NCBI GenBank assembly: GCA_019925795.1 | Contig: CM034304.1 | Location: 10,541,471-10,605,470 of the forward strand | Source of the DNA: Dendrobium chrysotoxum | Lineage: Eukaryota > Streptophyta > Magnoliopsida > Asparagales > Orchidaceae | Length of the DNA stretch: 64,000 nt | Direction: 5' to 3' | In this document: piece by piece, positions 45,901 through 54,636 of the stretch | Position numbering within the stretch: the stretch's first letter is position 1 | Layout of the letters: the number at the start of each line of letters is the position of its first letter | Translations under genes and position numbers: made by a program | Notes under the pieces: generated by a model | Databases searched by the model: none | Told to the model about the DNA's origin: nothing | Seen by the model: the letters and a program-made list of their open reading frames with translations, nothing else

Positions 45901-47675
45901 AGGTTGTTGGCTCCACCATACTTGTACGGGAAGAAGATAAGCCAGAATTGGAGGAAGATGAGTTCTACACTCATGACCTTGTTGGAATGAGGGTCCTTCA
46001 TAAGGTCCATCCTCTTCTTTTTGTTCCATAATACATGATTATTATCCAATTATGGTAAAGGGGCTGCTCATGGCGTTGCTTATTGTTCTTGCTCTTTCTG
46101 TAGTGTACTTTTCCTAGTTTATCAAGAAGCCATGAACTAATTTTTTTCAAAGATGAACTGTGATGTTAATTATTAATCCAAAGTTATTTAATGATCAAAC
46201 ATATTTTTAGTTTAGATCTCAGGTCCTTTGAAATTTTTCGAAGTTTATTTGTACTTCCTCTAGGCGTATAAAAGAGCAGGGCTTAGGTGAGCGATGATGT
46301 TTGTGGGTGATTGTCCTTTTCATGCTATTTGAAGAGGTTAACATTACTTGATCATGCCTTACTTGGGCCTCGCTTTCTTAATTTTGAGCAAAGCTTGAGC
46401 TTACTCGCATACAATGCCAAGAAGGGGAGAGGGACAAAATTGAGTTTTTTCAATTATAGGATATGGGAATGGAAAGAGATTGACAAGGCACTATTACATC
46501 TTGTTAGGAACTCGTTTGGTGCACCCTAGTTGATCTCTCAATGCTGCCGGCCATCAAATGCTAGTGATTGCTGAGCAGCTTCCCAGTTCTGTCTATGGGG
46601 GGCAATTGTGTTAGCAAGTTGTTTGGTAAAGAGACAAATCTCCTGATGAGGATGCAGAGGAGGATGGTAATGGGGCTGTTATAGTACGATCAGAATGGTG
46701 AGCTAGTTGTCTTGAGCTAGTTTTGTAGGAGGTTTATGATGTGGTAAATGCCATTGTGAAGAACGTTAGAAGGGGGAAAACTAAGTGGAGGAAGTCGTAG
46801 AGTTCCCATGAAAAACCAAGGATGGGATTTTAGAGGATATTCATAGTGTTATTTATTTTGTGGAAGTTGGGAAGGATGCTGCTGGCTATGTAATTTCATC
46901 CTTTTCGTTAACTTGTGAAAAAAGCTTCTGCTACACATACAGTGTATAAAATGTACTATGAAAGTTTGGCTTTCTTAAAAACCTTATATAAAAGAGTCCT
47001 CTTATCATGTATAAATTACAAGAATCTCTGACCCTCTTATTTAGAATATATATAAGTCCACACAGTTTCAGAATAAAGGCATAATCATGACAAACATAAG
47101 CAATTACTACCCTCTTTATTTGCAGCTTATTTGTGAATTTAGCTCTTAGGCGATGTTTAAGTTTAGTTAGTTTGCTTTTCAGTTTGGGTGGAACATGATC
47201 TGTCACGAACATAATGCCATAGGTGGTTGTAGGGGTTTTTTTTTTTTTTGCTTTATTATGTTAAACAAATTTTGTTCTCTCTATTCCTAACATGATAAAT
47301 TACGATTTTTTTTTCTTTCAAGATTGCTTATTTTGATAAAAGGATCAGATTTTCTAATTTGACACAGCATTTCTATCATTTCAGGAGACAGGCATTCTGG
47401 TTGGAATGGTCGCTAATGTTTTGAACACTGGGGCTAACGATCTTTTGCATGTTAAGCGTTATTCAAGTGAGCCAAGTAAAGGAAAAATGAATCTTTCTGA
47501 GTCACATTTGTCAGAAACAGATGCTTCTGGTCAATTCTTGTGGATTCCCTTTGTTAAAGCAATAGTTCCAGATATTGATATGGAGAGGAGAGAAATGATT
47601 ATCACCCCTCCAAAGGGGCTTTTAGAGCTCAACTTGCGCAGTGACATGAGATCTAAAAAGGAAAGGCGCCAGATG
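32964..47675 (+). CDS. RimM: RimM-like ribosome maturation factor, organelle-targeted, 3' part outside window
   Basis: RimM binds the 30S subunit through S19 and assists maturation of the 16S rRNA head region; plant nuclear homologues would act in plastids or mitochondria. Five exons join in frame to 288 codons: 32964-33126, 33215-33378, 33453-33587, 45894-46004 and 47385-47675. All introns have GT-AG ends; intron 1 is phase 1, the others phase 0. Residues 1-54 are Ser/Ala/Arg-rich with few acids, like a transit peptide. RimM N domain: about 78-154, with FIEVGYITSVHGLKGELRVK and SHPGQKCW. PRC-barrel-like domain: about 180-280, with FYTHDLVGMRV, NTGANDLL, IPFVKAIVPD and PPKGLLELN. The frame ends in SKKERRQM at a donor (GTGAGT), so more exons must follow. 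Plant homologues are, to my knowledge, longer. Intron 3 is 12306 bases and full of nested transposons; intron 5 exceeds 16 kb if the gene is intact. Confidence 0.9.
33215..33378 (+). CDS. RimM: RimM-like exon 2
   Basis: 164 bases from acceptor CACTAG to donor AAG|GTGCCC. It adds residues 55-109, including the conserved start of the RimM domain, EVGYITSVHGLKGELRV. The acceptor choice keeps the frame (G split as G|GG). Confidence 0.88.
33453..33587 (+). CDS. RimM: RimM-like exon 3
   Basis: 135 bases from acceptor CTGCAG to donor AAG|GTTTGT, residues 110-154 (PGKRWLKARILGKETI ... FEAIDTVDK), completing the RimM N domain. The following intron holds the nested transposon cluster. Confidence 0.9.
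33859..33932. repeat. (AT)n microsatellite, about 37 units
   Basis: Uninterrupted AT dinucleotides for about 74 bases in intron 3 of the RimM-like gene. Likely length-polymorphic. Confidence 0.97.
35320..35455 (+). mobile_element. 3' end of an RTE-type LINE or related SINE
   Basis: GGTCCAAACCCCACGTAGTG followed by GGGACAAAGGCTTG and a TTG/TTA-rich tail (35412-35450) matches the form of plant RTE 3' ends, which close with short GTT repeats. The same type of end is seen in the minus-strand fragment near 58504. The 5' boundary is unclear and no coding part is present. Confidence 0.5.
35692..36246 (-). repeat. 3' LTR of the minus-strand chromovirus
   Basis: 555 bases, aligning along its whole length with 44809-45333. 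Shared phrases include CGCAAGCAAACCTAACCAAA and GGTTCAGC.GGCCCAAGGGCC. The 30-base length difference lies mainly in the CT-rich and GG-rich part near 36130-36220. Confidence 0.93.
36247..36258 (-). other. Polypurine tract of the minus-strand chromovirus
   Basis: TTACCCCCCTCC on the plus strand (GGAGGGGGGTAA on the coding strand) directly abuts the 3' LTR, as required for plus-strand DNA priming. Confidence 0.85.
36259..37685 (-). pseudogene. Integrase C-terminus, chromodomain and integrase core of the chromovirus
   Basis: Reading down from 37685: the zinc region with GHSGVQKT, CEICQRNKY and the first catalytic aspartate in MDFIDSLPRSEGF (about 37290); an internal part (about 36730-37200) broken by shifts; then QRTVARRRNKKLAPRYFG and LKLPPSAAIHPVFHVSQL (36324-36728); and the chromodomain core VLIRWKGLPDFDAT (about 36350), followed by a TAG where family members have Trp. 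The chromodomain defines a chromovirus. The conserved Trp loss and several shifts make it dead. Confidence 0.85.
37691..38987 (+). mobile_element. Solo LTR (1297 bp) nested in the chromovirus
   Basis: Inserted between the Trp and Gly codons at the RNase H-integrase junction of the chromovirus. Flanking CCAAT is duplicated exactly (37686-37690 and 38988-38992). The insert starts TGATG and ends CATCA, a perfect 5-base inverted terminus, as LTRs have. A TATA-like CTTATAAATATG at about 38394 suggests plus-strand orientation. No internal retroelement genes are present, so it is a solo LTR left by LTR-LTR recombination. The GC-rich middle (38000-38340) gives spurious ORFs on both strands. Family not recognised. 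Confidence 0.9.
38993..39601 (-). pseudogene. RNase H and end of RT of the chromovirus
   Basis: Motifs from high to low coordinates: FRGFLGLTG (about 39560), VPVLALPNFIQVFIVETNAS (about 39370, RNase H first aspartate position changed to E-T in this copy), YERELEVAAL, then FIVRTDQRSLKYLLEQR and KPGLENKAADALSR (about 39040). A TAG lies near 39435. It links directly with the integrase part across the solo LTR. Confidence 0.85.
39607..41430 (+). mobile_element. Solo LTR (1824 bp) nested in the chromovirus RT
   Basis: Starts TGTAACACCCC and ends GGTTATTACA (inverted termini TGTAA/TTACA) and is flanked by ATTTT on both sides (39602-39606 and 41431-41435). Precise removal restores the RT reading (Lys-Ile-Lys-Ala-Met). 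TGTAACACCC is a common start of gypsy LTRs. A TATA-like ACTATATATAAATAA lies at about 41063. The region around 40240-40370 repeats GGGTCCCTTTTGCC-like phrases three or four times. No internal genes, hence solo. Confidence 0.9.
40238..40362 (+). repeat. Short degenerate repeat GGGTCCCTTTTGCC in the solo LTR
   Basis: GGTCCCTTTTGCCTC, GGGGTCCTTTTTACCCCACC, GGGGTCCCTTTTGCCCCATC and GGGTCCCTTTTGCTCACC follow each other at about 35-50 base intervals. They are confined to the 1824-bp solo LTR. Confidence 0.8.
41492..42074. mobile_element. hAT-type nonautonomous DNA transposon (583 bp) nested in the chromovirus RT
   Basis: Terminal inverted repeats TAGGGGTGTCAAT and ATTGACACCCCTA bound the insert. 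The flanks are an 8-base duplication, CTCCACAC (41484-41491) and CTTCACAC (42075-42082), with one difference. Eight-base duplications and this terminus are typical of hAT elements. Subterminal regions carry many GGGTCGGGTTCGGGT-like words in both orientations, as expected for transposase binding sites. The interior is GC-rich and gives ORFs in several frames (41500-41832, 41511-41915 minus; 41813-42085 plus), none with a transposase motif, so it depends on a partner. Confidence 0.93.
42083..42780 (-). pseudogene. Reverse transcriptase of the chromovirus (main part)
   Basis: The RT reads from 42780 down: PYRYPQIQKDEIEKLIREML, ILLVKKKDRS, a stop near 42514 where Trp is expected, RFCVDYKALNKGTVPDKF, MFSKLDLKFGYHQIRM, MPFGLTNAPATFQSLMN and the active site VFFDDILVYN (about 42200). 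It continues through the 48 bases 41436-41483 between the hAT insert and the 1824-bp solo LTR. Apart from the stop and the insertions it is well preserved. Confidence 0.9.
42781..44700 (-). pseudogene. Gag and protease of the chromovirus
   Basis: Coding starts at ATG 44700 (MAGRKVEVLEGE), 94 bases from the primer site. The gag N-terminal part has three copies of an RRGADF repeat (44240-44350), then the gag domain (WREFKERLLERF, YEQFFALTQEGTVADYRDRF) and a cysteine/histidine knuckle CFRCDEKYMSGHRC (about 43470). The protease active site VLIDSGATHNFIS is at about 43195-43235. Stops occur near 44615, 44520, 44245, 44080, 43970 and 43000-42980. A conserved linker (42516-42773) leads into RT. Confidence 0.85.
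44794..44805 (-). other. Primer binding site of the minus-strand chromovirus
   Basis: GCTCTGATACCA, the reverse of TGGTATCAGAGC, complementary to the 3' end of initiator Met-tRNA, three bases inside the 5' LTR edge at 44809. Confidence 0.95.
44809..45333 (-). repeat. 5' LTR of the minus-strand chromovirus
   Basis: 525 bases, TGATAGG...CCTAACA on the plus strand, paired with 35692-36246. Identity by eye is above 90 percent. It also contains a short internal direct repeat near its left edge (ACTTGAGTT at 44820 and 44849). Confidence 0.93.
45334..45893 (+). other. Intron 3 of the RimM-like gene, part after the chromovirus
   Basis: 560 bases of AT-rich intron ending in TTTTCTTTCTCAG at 45893, a good acceptor. 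No other feature seen. Confidence 0.7.
45894..46004 (+). CDS. RimM: RimM-like exon 4
   Basis: 111 bases, residues 155-191: AKQVVGSTILVREEDKPELE then DEFYTHDLVGMRVLHK. It begins the PRC-barrel-like half of RimM, joined in phase 0 on both sides. Donor AAG|GTCCAT. Confidence 0.9.
46005..47384 (+). other. Intron 4 of the RimM-like gene
   Basis: 1380 bases, GT...TTTCAG. A stretch at 46300-46900 has somewhat open frames but no recognisable protein. T and A runs occur near 47232 and 47308. No transposon termini identified. Confidence 0.6.
47385..47675 (+). CDS. RimM: RimM-like exon 5
   Basis: 291 bases, residues 192-288: ETGILVGMVANVLNTGANDL, a serine-rich loop (YSSEPSKGKMNLSESHL), then LWIPFVKAIVPDIDMERREM and ITPPKGLLELNLRSDMRSKK. 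It completes the PRC-barrel-like core and continues to a linker cut by the donor ATG|GTGAGT, showing that the coding sequence goes on in an exon outside the recognised region. Confidence 0.92.
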
Positions 47676-48689
47676 GTGAGTCTATATAAAATCAAACTGT
47701 TGCAAATAATTTTGGCAATGTTTTAGTTGACTATTTGCTTGAAAATACTATAAAATTCACATTCATATATTATATAATTTCATAATTAAAATTATCAAGA
47801 ATTATACATCATTGTGGTTGTTCTTATAGGACAGTCTTGATAAACTTAAATGCATAAAATACAAAATATGGCTAATTTTCGTCATTCAACTTCATCTCTA
47901 GCTTCTTTTTACACAAAATATGATGGAGTAAGAAGTCTTGAGATAATTTGTTAGGTGTGTAATGCTAGTGATGCATGATAGTTTTTTTTTATCAATTATT
48001 ATTTGCTATGATGCACCAATATTTCATTCCAATGTCTGTAGTAGCAAATACAAACACACGCATGATATATGTAAGATATGACATTCATGTGTACGATTTT
48101 TTTAATTAAAAAAAAGGCACATTGGTTAGATACTTGGGGACCAAGTTTTGAACATGCATGCTAATAAATATGAGTCATGACTCACCATTTCTCTTAACTT
48201 CAAAATGCTAGAAAGATAAAACCCAACAATTTGATAAAGTGCCTTTGTTTTTATTTCACTATTTGCTCTCTCCTTTCTCGCTGATCGTAGTCCGCGCCTA
48301 CCGTTGCTTGTTCAAATCTCTTCCACAATTTCAGTAACTTTTCTAGTGACCAACCCAAACCTTTTATGTTCGCGTCTTGGCCACTAACGATCCCTCCATA
48401 TGTGTCCATATTCTGACCCTTTTCACTTGTGTTTTGCTTGGCCAATTCTCCATGCTAGTTTATGACATTTTCTTGAAGTAGGATTTTAGGATCATATATG
48501 ACAGTTGTGCCTAGACTCTTTCTTAATGCAATTTTTCTATATTTACCTATTTTCTAGTTCTAGCTAGTGATATTAAGAATATTGTAAAGTACATACTTGG
48601 AGAATCAAAGGAAAAAAATTTCTAATAGTAAAAATAGTTGGTAGTGGAATCAAAATGTGCAAGAAAAAATAAAAAAATAAGAAATTTTA
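47676..48689 (+). other. Start of intron 5 of the RimM-like gene (inferred)
   Basis: AT-rich sequence after the exon 5 donor with no exon recognised. A 64-codon minus-strand ORF at 48251-48445 has no known relatives that I can name. Confidence 0.5.
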
Positions 48690-49365
48690 TTATAAAAATT
48701 GATTTAGATGTAAAAGCTAGGTAAATTGGAAAAAATATGAAGGGGGGCCTATAAGGAGTCTAACAAAGCAATATGAGATGCAAAGAATTTTTCTTTAAAT
48801 GATTTATATAATCGATTAGCTACTAAAAAGGGAAAAAAATGTATGTATAAGTTAGCCAAACAAAGAGATAGGAGAACTAAATATTTAGTTCAAGTGAAGT
48901 GCATTAAGGATGGAGATAAAAAATGCTTTTATTAGAAGAGGATATTTAATGAAGGTGGATACGATATCGATAAGCTTTTCAATGAAGATTGTGAGAATAC
49001 GATTGACTTTAGTTACTTAAGTACTTTAAATGAAAAAAGAGATTTTTGTTTTTCATTTGAAGAAATGAAGTATGATAAAGCTATTGGACCTGCTGATATT
49101 TCAACAGAGGTGTGAACATGCTTAGGATATGAAGGAGTTTCTTGGCTTATAAATTTTTTCAATATTATTTTGAAGATTAAAAAGATGCTAGATAAGTGGA
49201 GGAGTGTGTCTATTTTTAAAAATAAAGGTGATGCACAAAAGTGTGTGAATTATAGAGAAATTAATTTAATGTGTCATACATTAAAACTATGGGTAAGTTA
49301 TTGAGCCTAGTTTGCGACATGATACTAATGTTTCTCAAAATTAATTTTGATTCATGCCAGGTATT
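48690..49365 (+). mobile_element. RTE-type LINE fragment, left part of the RT ORF
   Basis: Broken frames read MYKLAKQRDRRTKYLVQVKC (about 48840), KAIGPADISTEV, CLGYEGVSWLINFFNIILK, IFKNKGDAQKCVNYREINLM and, at the end, NVSQN.F.FMPG. This is the fingers-palm start of an RTE-clade reverse transcriptase. It stops at MPG, and the continuation (STMEAICLLRG) is found at 55130, so the chromovirus at 49366-55120 interrupted it. The 5' end of the LINE is not defined. Confidence 0.8.
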
Positions 49366-49845
49366 TTTTAGACCGGTCATTGGACCGGTCTAGTTGGTCC
49401 ATGATGGATCGGCTCTATTTTATCGGGAACTCCTGTTCCTCTTGAATAGGTTCCGCCCCATATGCGTGGGATCCAACAACTAGCAATTAAGAGGGATTTA
49501 ATGTGGTTTAGGAGGGAAAATTCAGAGGGGCTGTTTAAGGATTTCCTTTATGTTTGTATGATTTAAGTAGGATATTTTTCAGAGGGTTAGTCATCGAGTG
49601 TTTGCTGAATTTAGTTTGTTCTTCGCTATTTTGGGCTCTAATGGCATCTAAAGATTTGCGAGAGACGGATCTTCTTCTCAAATTGAAGATCCATTATATC
49701 ATGTTTGTTTTTTTTTTCTATCTTTCATCAATTCAAGGGTTCCTTAAGTGTTTGGCTACAAGTTTCTTCTTTATTGCTATTTGCAATTTGCTAAAATTCC
49801 AATTTCAGCCCAATTTTCTTCTATTTCTACAAGTGTATCCTATCA
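49366..49845 (+). repeat. 5' LTR of the plus-strand chromovirus
   Basis: About 480 bases, aligned to 54637-55120 along its length (shared GGATTTAATGTGGTTTAGGA and TGAGTGTTTGCTGAATTTAG-like stretches). Its start is damaged (TTTTAGACC instead of TGTTAGACC). Confidence 0.88.
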
Positions 49846-49978
49846 AATTGGAATCAAAGTGATGTCCAGGACTGAATTGGAGGGTTACTCTTACTGATTT
49901 TTGCTGCGTTTTTCCTCCAAACCGCTGATTTTTTTGGCAGATTTACTGTCTTTATTGTTGACCAAGATCTGGGTACTT

Positions 49979-51400
49979 ATGGCGGCCAAAAAGATTGTTG
50001 CTTTGGAAGAATGTAAGGAAGGAGAAATGAGCCAGATCAAAACGATGGGGGATGACAGAATCTCCTCCAGGTAAGATAAGTTCTCCAACCTAGAAAAGAT
50101 GATGAAGAAGGTGTTGGAATTTCACAACCCGCCAACAACTTTAGAGGCAAGAGTGCCGATAGGAGGAAATATAAATTCTAGTAGTTGTAGGGATGATCAC
50201 GATGTGTAGATCTTAGAAGGAGAAGAAAAAAGACCTCTTCAAGAGCTTATTCATAGGGAGGAGATAGGTAGAAGGTATGAAGAGAGGCGTGAACATGTTG
50301 AGTATGAGTGAAGGGGTGTTGATTTTTGAAGAAGGGAGGCTGATTATGACCAGAGATGTGCTGATTTAGAAGGGAGGAGGGGAGAACTTGAAGAAGGTTT
50401 CAGTACGAGCATAGAAGGGAGAATTAGGATACTTGGGGGGACCACCCACTTAGGGAAGGAGAAATTATTGAGGATTCAGGAGGGACAGAGGAGATCCGAG
50501 GGTAAAGAAGCTTAAGATGCCCATTTTTGAGGGAGAAGATGCACATGATTGGATCTACAAGGTGGAGAGGTATTTTTCCGTTAATGAGTTGACGAATGAG
50601 GAGAGATTAACAACAACAGACCTGAGTTTGGAGGGGAAGACATTGGCGTGGTACTAGTGGAGAGACATAAGACGACCCATATGGAGCTTAAGGGAGTTCA
50701 AGGACTGCTTGTTAGAATGCTTTGCAGGGGAGGGGACTTCTATGAGCAGTTTTTCGCCCTGACGCATGACGGCTCAATGGTAGAGTACCATGAGAGGTTT
50801 TAGTACCTAGCTAGCTTTCTGAGACTGTGTTGGAGGGGAGCTTTATGAAAGGTCTCAAACCAGAGATATTGGCGGCGGTTAGAGTGATGAGTCCTCATGA
50901 CTTGAGAGACTATAGAGCTAGCGTAGTTAGTGGAGGATTAGAAGCACTTGGAGTGGGGGCCCAAAAGCAGCAGTTCAGGAGGCTCGTATAGGATGTACAC
51001 CACATTTTTGGCACCCAAGGGGCCACCACTGGGTGCTCCTCGGGAGGCCCCAAAGGAGAAGTTTGTAGGAGGGGGAGACTTCAAGAAGCTTATCAAGAAG
51101 AGTTGTAGGAGCAGAGGGCGAAGGGCTTATGTTTCAGATGTGATGAGAGGTATATATCCCGGGGCACAGGTGTAAGGACCGAATTCGTTAGGTTCTCACT
51201 GTCTGTGCTGACAAAGAAGCTGAGGTGGGAGGTGAAAGGGAGGCGTTGGTAGAGGAGGAAGAGTTGCATCTAGATATGGTGGTCTCCTTGAATTTAGTGG
51301 TGGGATTTACTCCAAATCACACCATGAAGGTGAAAGGAGAAATAACATACAGGGAGGTCATGGTATTGATAGATAGTTGAGATACCCACAATTTCATCTC
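49979..51400 (+). pseudogene. Gag and protease of the plus-strand chromovirus
   Basis: The gag starts at ATG 49979 (MAAKKIVALEEC), like the MAGRKVEVLEGE start of its relative. Later parts can be followed in changing frames: the gag domain (about 50510-50900), a basic region with SSSGGSYRMYTTFLAPKG (50948-51060) and a degenerate knuckle (about 51130). The protease site at about 51370-51390 reads VLIDS then a TGA followed by DTHNFIS, so its active-site glycine is lost to a stop. Confidence 0.8.
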
Positions 51401-51867
51401 CAACAATGTCGTAGACCAATTGGGGGTGAAACTAGTGGATACAGGGTACTATGAAGTGATGATGGGCACTGGGAAGGTGGAGATAGGTAGAGGAGTATGT
51501 AGGGGAGTGGTTCTGACCATATAGAGGGTACAAGTGAGAGAGGACTTCCTTCGTTGGAACTGGGGAGCACTGATGTCATCCTGGGAATGAAATGGCTACA
51601 GACCTTGGGGGATACCAAGGTTAATTAGGGAGCACTAATGATGGAGCTAATGGTGGAGGGAAGGGTGATGATTAGGGGTGATGTAGGGTTATCCAGAGTC
51701 ATGGTATCACTCAAAACCATGGTGAAGACCCTACAGGTTGTAGGAGGAGGATTTCTGGTGGAGCTGCAGAGCTTAAAGGAGATCAGATTGGAGGAGGGGG
51801 AGATATACCTCTTTCAGTATAACCACTTATACAGCGGTTCAGTGAGGTCTTTCGGCTACCTCAAGGA

Positions 51868-53170
51868 TTGTCACCACCAAGAGAGCAGGAGCATGCCATC
51901 ATCTTGAGGGAAGGGGTGTCACCGATTAGTGTTAGGCCATTTCGCCACTCTCAGATTCAGAAGGATGAGATTGAGAAATTGATCAAAGAGATGTTGGAGG
52001 TAGGGATCATCATGCCGAGAGTGTGTCCTTTTTCTAGCCCAGTCTTACTAGTCAAGAAGAAGGATGAGAGCTGGAGATTTTGTGTTGATTATCGAGCATT
52101 GAACAAGGTAACTGTTCCAAGAAAATTTCCCATTCCCATTCCGGTGATAGATGAGCTGTGTGGAACAATGGTGTTTACAAAGATGGATTTGAAGTTGGGC
52201 TACCATCAAATCAGGATGACAGAGGAGGATGTTTTGAAGATTGCATTCAGGACTCATGAGGGGCACTACGAGTTCTTGGTGATGTTTTTTGGCCTCACTA
52301 ATGCGCCTGCTACATTCCAGTCTCTCATGAACAGGGTGTTCCAACCTTACCTCAGGGGGTTTTTATTAGTTTTCTTTGATGACATTCTGATGTACAACAG
52401 ATCAGATGAGGAGCATTTGGAGCACTTGAGTGTGGTCATAGAAGTGTTACAGGAGCAGAAATTAAAAGCCAACCTGAAGAAGTGTTATTTTGCATAGGCT
52501 AGTGTGAAGTTCTTGGGACACGTGGTATCTCGATAGGGGGTGGCTATTGATCAGGCCAGGATTCAGGCAATGCTGAAATGGCCTCTACCTAGGAACTTGA
52601 CGGAGTTGAGGGGTTTCCTAGGGTTGACTGGGCATTACAGGAGATTTGTAAGGCAATACAGCACCATAGCTTGGCCCTTGACAGAGTAGCTGAAGAATGA
52701 TAGCTTTTTGTGGAGAGAGGCGGCTACTCAGGCCTTTCAGAGATTGAAGGTCATAACTACGGTACCCGTGTTGGCCCTACTAAATTTCTGCCAGATCTTT
52801 GTGGTAGAGACTGACACATTAGGATATTGGTTTGGGGGCAGTGCTCATGCAGAATCACAGGCCCATAGCTTATTTTAGCTAGGTGTTGATAGCTAGAGCT
52901 AGACTAAAGTCAGTCTATGAGAGGGCATTGATGGCTATCTTGCTAGCTATTCAGAAATGACGGCCTTCCTTATTGGGTCAGTATTTTATTGTTAGAATAA
53001 ATCAGAGGAGTTTGAAGTACCTGTTAGAGCAGAGGATGATAACCGAGGAGCATCAGAGGTGGTTGTTGGGCTATGATTTTGAGATCTAGTATAAGCCAGG
53101 GTTAGAGCACAAGGTGGCTGATGCCTTGTCCAAATATATGGGAGAGCTCCAGGAGTTAGCCATCTCGATA
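51868..53170 (+). pseudogene. Reverse transcriptase and RNase H of the plus-strand chromovirus
   Basis: An open frame from 51868 to 52497 contains the RT: PFRHSQIQKDEIEKLIKEML, FCVDYRALNKVTVP, MVFTKMDLKLGYHQIRM, FFGLTNAPATFQSLMN and the active site VFFDDILMYN (about 52370). A TAG at 52495 (after CYFA) stands where Gln is expected. The connection and RNase H regions follow in broken frames: LRGFLGLTGHYRRFVRQYS (about 52605-52670), VPVLALLNFCQIF, and LEHKVADALSKYMGELQEL (about 53105). Confidence 0.88.
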
Positions 53171-53517
53171 CCACTGATGCTGGATTGGGGGACTATTAAA
53201 GAGCAGAGTGTGCATGATGAGGAGATGAGAAGGATTAGAGCAGATTTACTGAGGGATGAGAATAACCACCCTGTCTATTCCCTAGAGGGGGAGAGATTGC
53301 TGTACCAGGGGAGATTTGTGTTGCATTAGACTTCGGTCCATATTTCACACATGCTGCAAGAGTTCCATGGAAGCGTGGTTGGGGGTCATTCTGGTATGCA
53401 GAAAACATATAGAAGATTGGCAACAAAGTTATATTGGAAAGGGATGCACAAGGATGTAAAAGAGATGGTGGCTAGATATGTGGTATGCCAGCGGAACAAG
53501 TACATGGCTATGACTTT

Positions 53518-53532
53518 GGGGGGGGGGGGGGG
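53518..53532 (+). repeat. G homopolymer of 15
   Basis: A run of G in the integrase remnant, where the related element has an APGG-coding stretch. Probably replication slippage after the element died, or an assembly-sensitive site. Confidence 0.9.
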
Positions 53533-54620
53533 TTACTTCAACTCCTACTAGCTTTATCAGACAGGGTGTAAGTTACCATGGACTTTATAGATGAGCTATC
53601 CCGATTTGAGGGGTTTACAGTGATTTTGGTGGTAGTTGACAGATTCATCAAGTATGCTCAATTCATTCTCTTATGATATCCCTACACAACAGTGACAATG
53701 GCAATGACATTCATCAGAGAGGCGGTCAGACTGCATGAGATACCAGTCTATAATGTTTGACCGAGATAAAGTATTCTTCAGTCATTTTTTGAGGGAGTTG
53801 TTTAGATTGCAGGGGACAATACTAAAAAGGAGCACTGCTTACCACCCTCAGACAGATGGGCAGATGGAGATGGTTAATAGGAGCTTGGAGACTTACCTAT
53901 GATGCTTCGTTTTAGAGACCCCCTCGATTGTGGGCCAAGTGGCTATCATGGGCAGAATACTGGTACAACTCTTTGTGTCATTCGACTTTCAGATGACTCC
54001 TTTTAAAGTGTTGTATAGAAGGGATCTACTTCATGTGGCGCATTTTGGGCAGAGTAGCACATCAGTTTCTTCCGTGGAACAATACTTGGAGGAGCGGGAT
54101 AGGGTGCTGGAGGAAGAGGAATTACAAAGTTATCTCTTGAGGGCTCAACAAATCATGAAGAAGCAAGCGGATGGATATAGGAAGGACGTCTAGTTTGAAA
54201 TGGGAGAGAGGGTATATTTGAAGCTTCGTCTTTATAGACAGAGGATGGTAGCCAACAGGAGAAATGAAAAGATGGCCCCAAGGTACTTTGGCCCTTACGA
54301 GATATTGGAGAGGATTGGAGCTATGGACTTACCGATTGATGTTACCCCTAACTGCTACCATACACCCAGTATTCCACGTCTCACAGTTGTGAAGAGCTAT
54401 TGGAGATCATGCAGCTAGTTCAGAGTTATTGGTGACACTGACGGAGGATCTAGAAGTGGTGTTAGAACCACTAGAGTTGAAAGGGGTAAATCAGGCCGAA
54501 GGAGGGATCAAGGAATGCTAATCCAATGGAAGAACCTACCCAACTATGATGCCACTTGGGATTCGTACGAGAGAGTGAAGCATCAATTTCCATGTTTCCA
54601 CCTTGAGGACATGGTGGGTC

Positions 54621-54636
54621 TTTGGGAGGGAGGTAT
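54621..54636 (+). other. Polypurine tract of the plus-strand chromovirus
   Basis: TTTGGGAGGGAGGTAT, ending right at the TGTTAG start of the 3' LTR. Confidence 0.85.

Noticed and set aside
46311..46529. Possible extra exon of the RimM-like gene in intron 4
   Set aside because: Exons 4 and 5 join in phase with continuous domain motifs (VLHK to ETGILVG); an exon here would interrupt the conserved domain and has no homologous motif.
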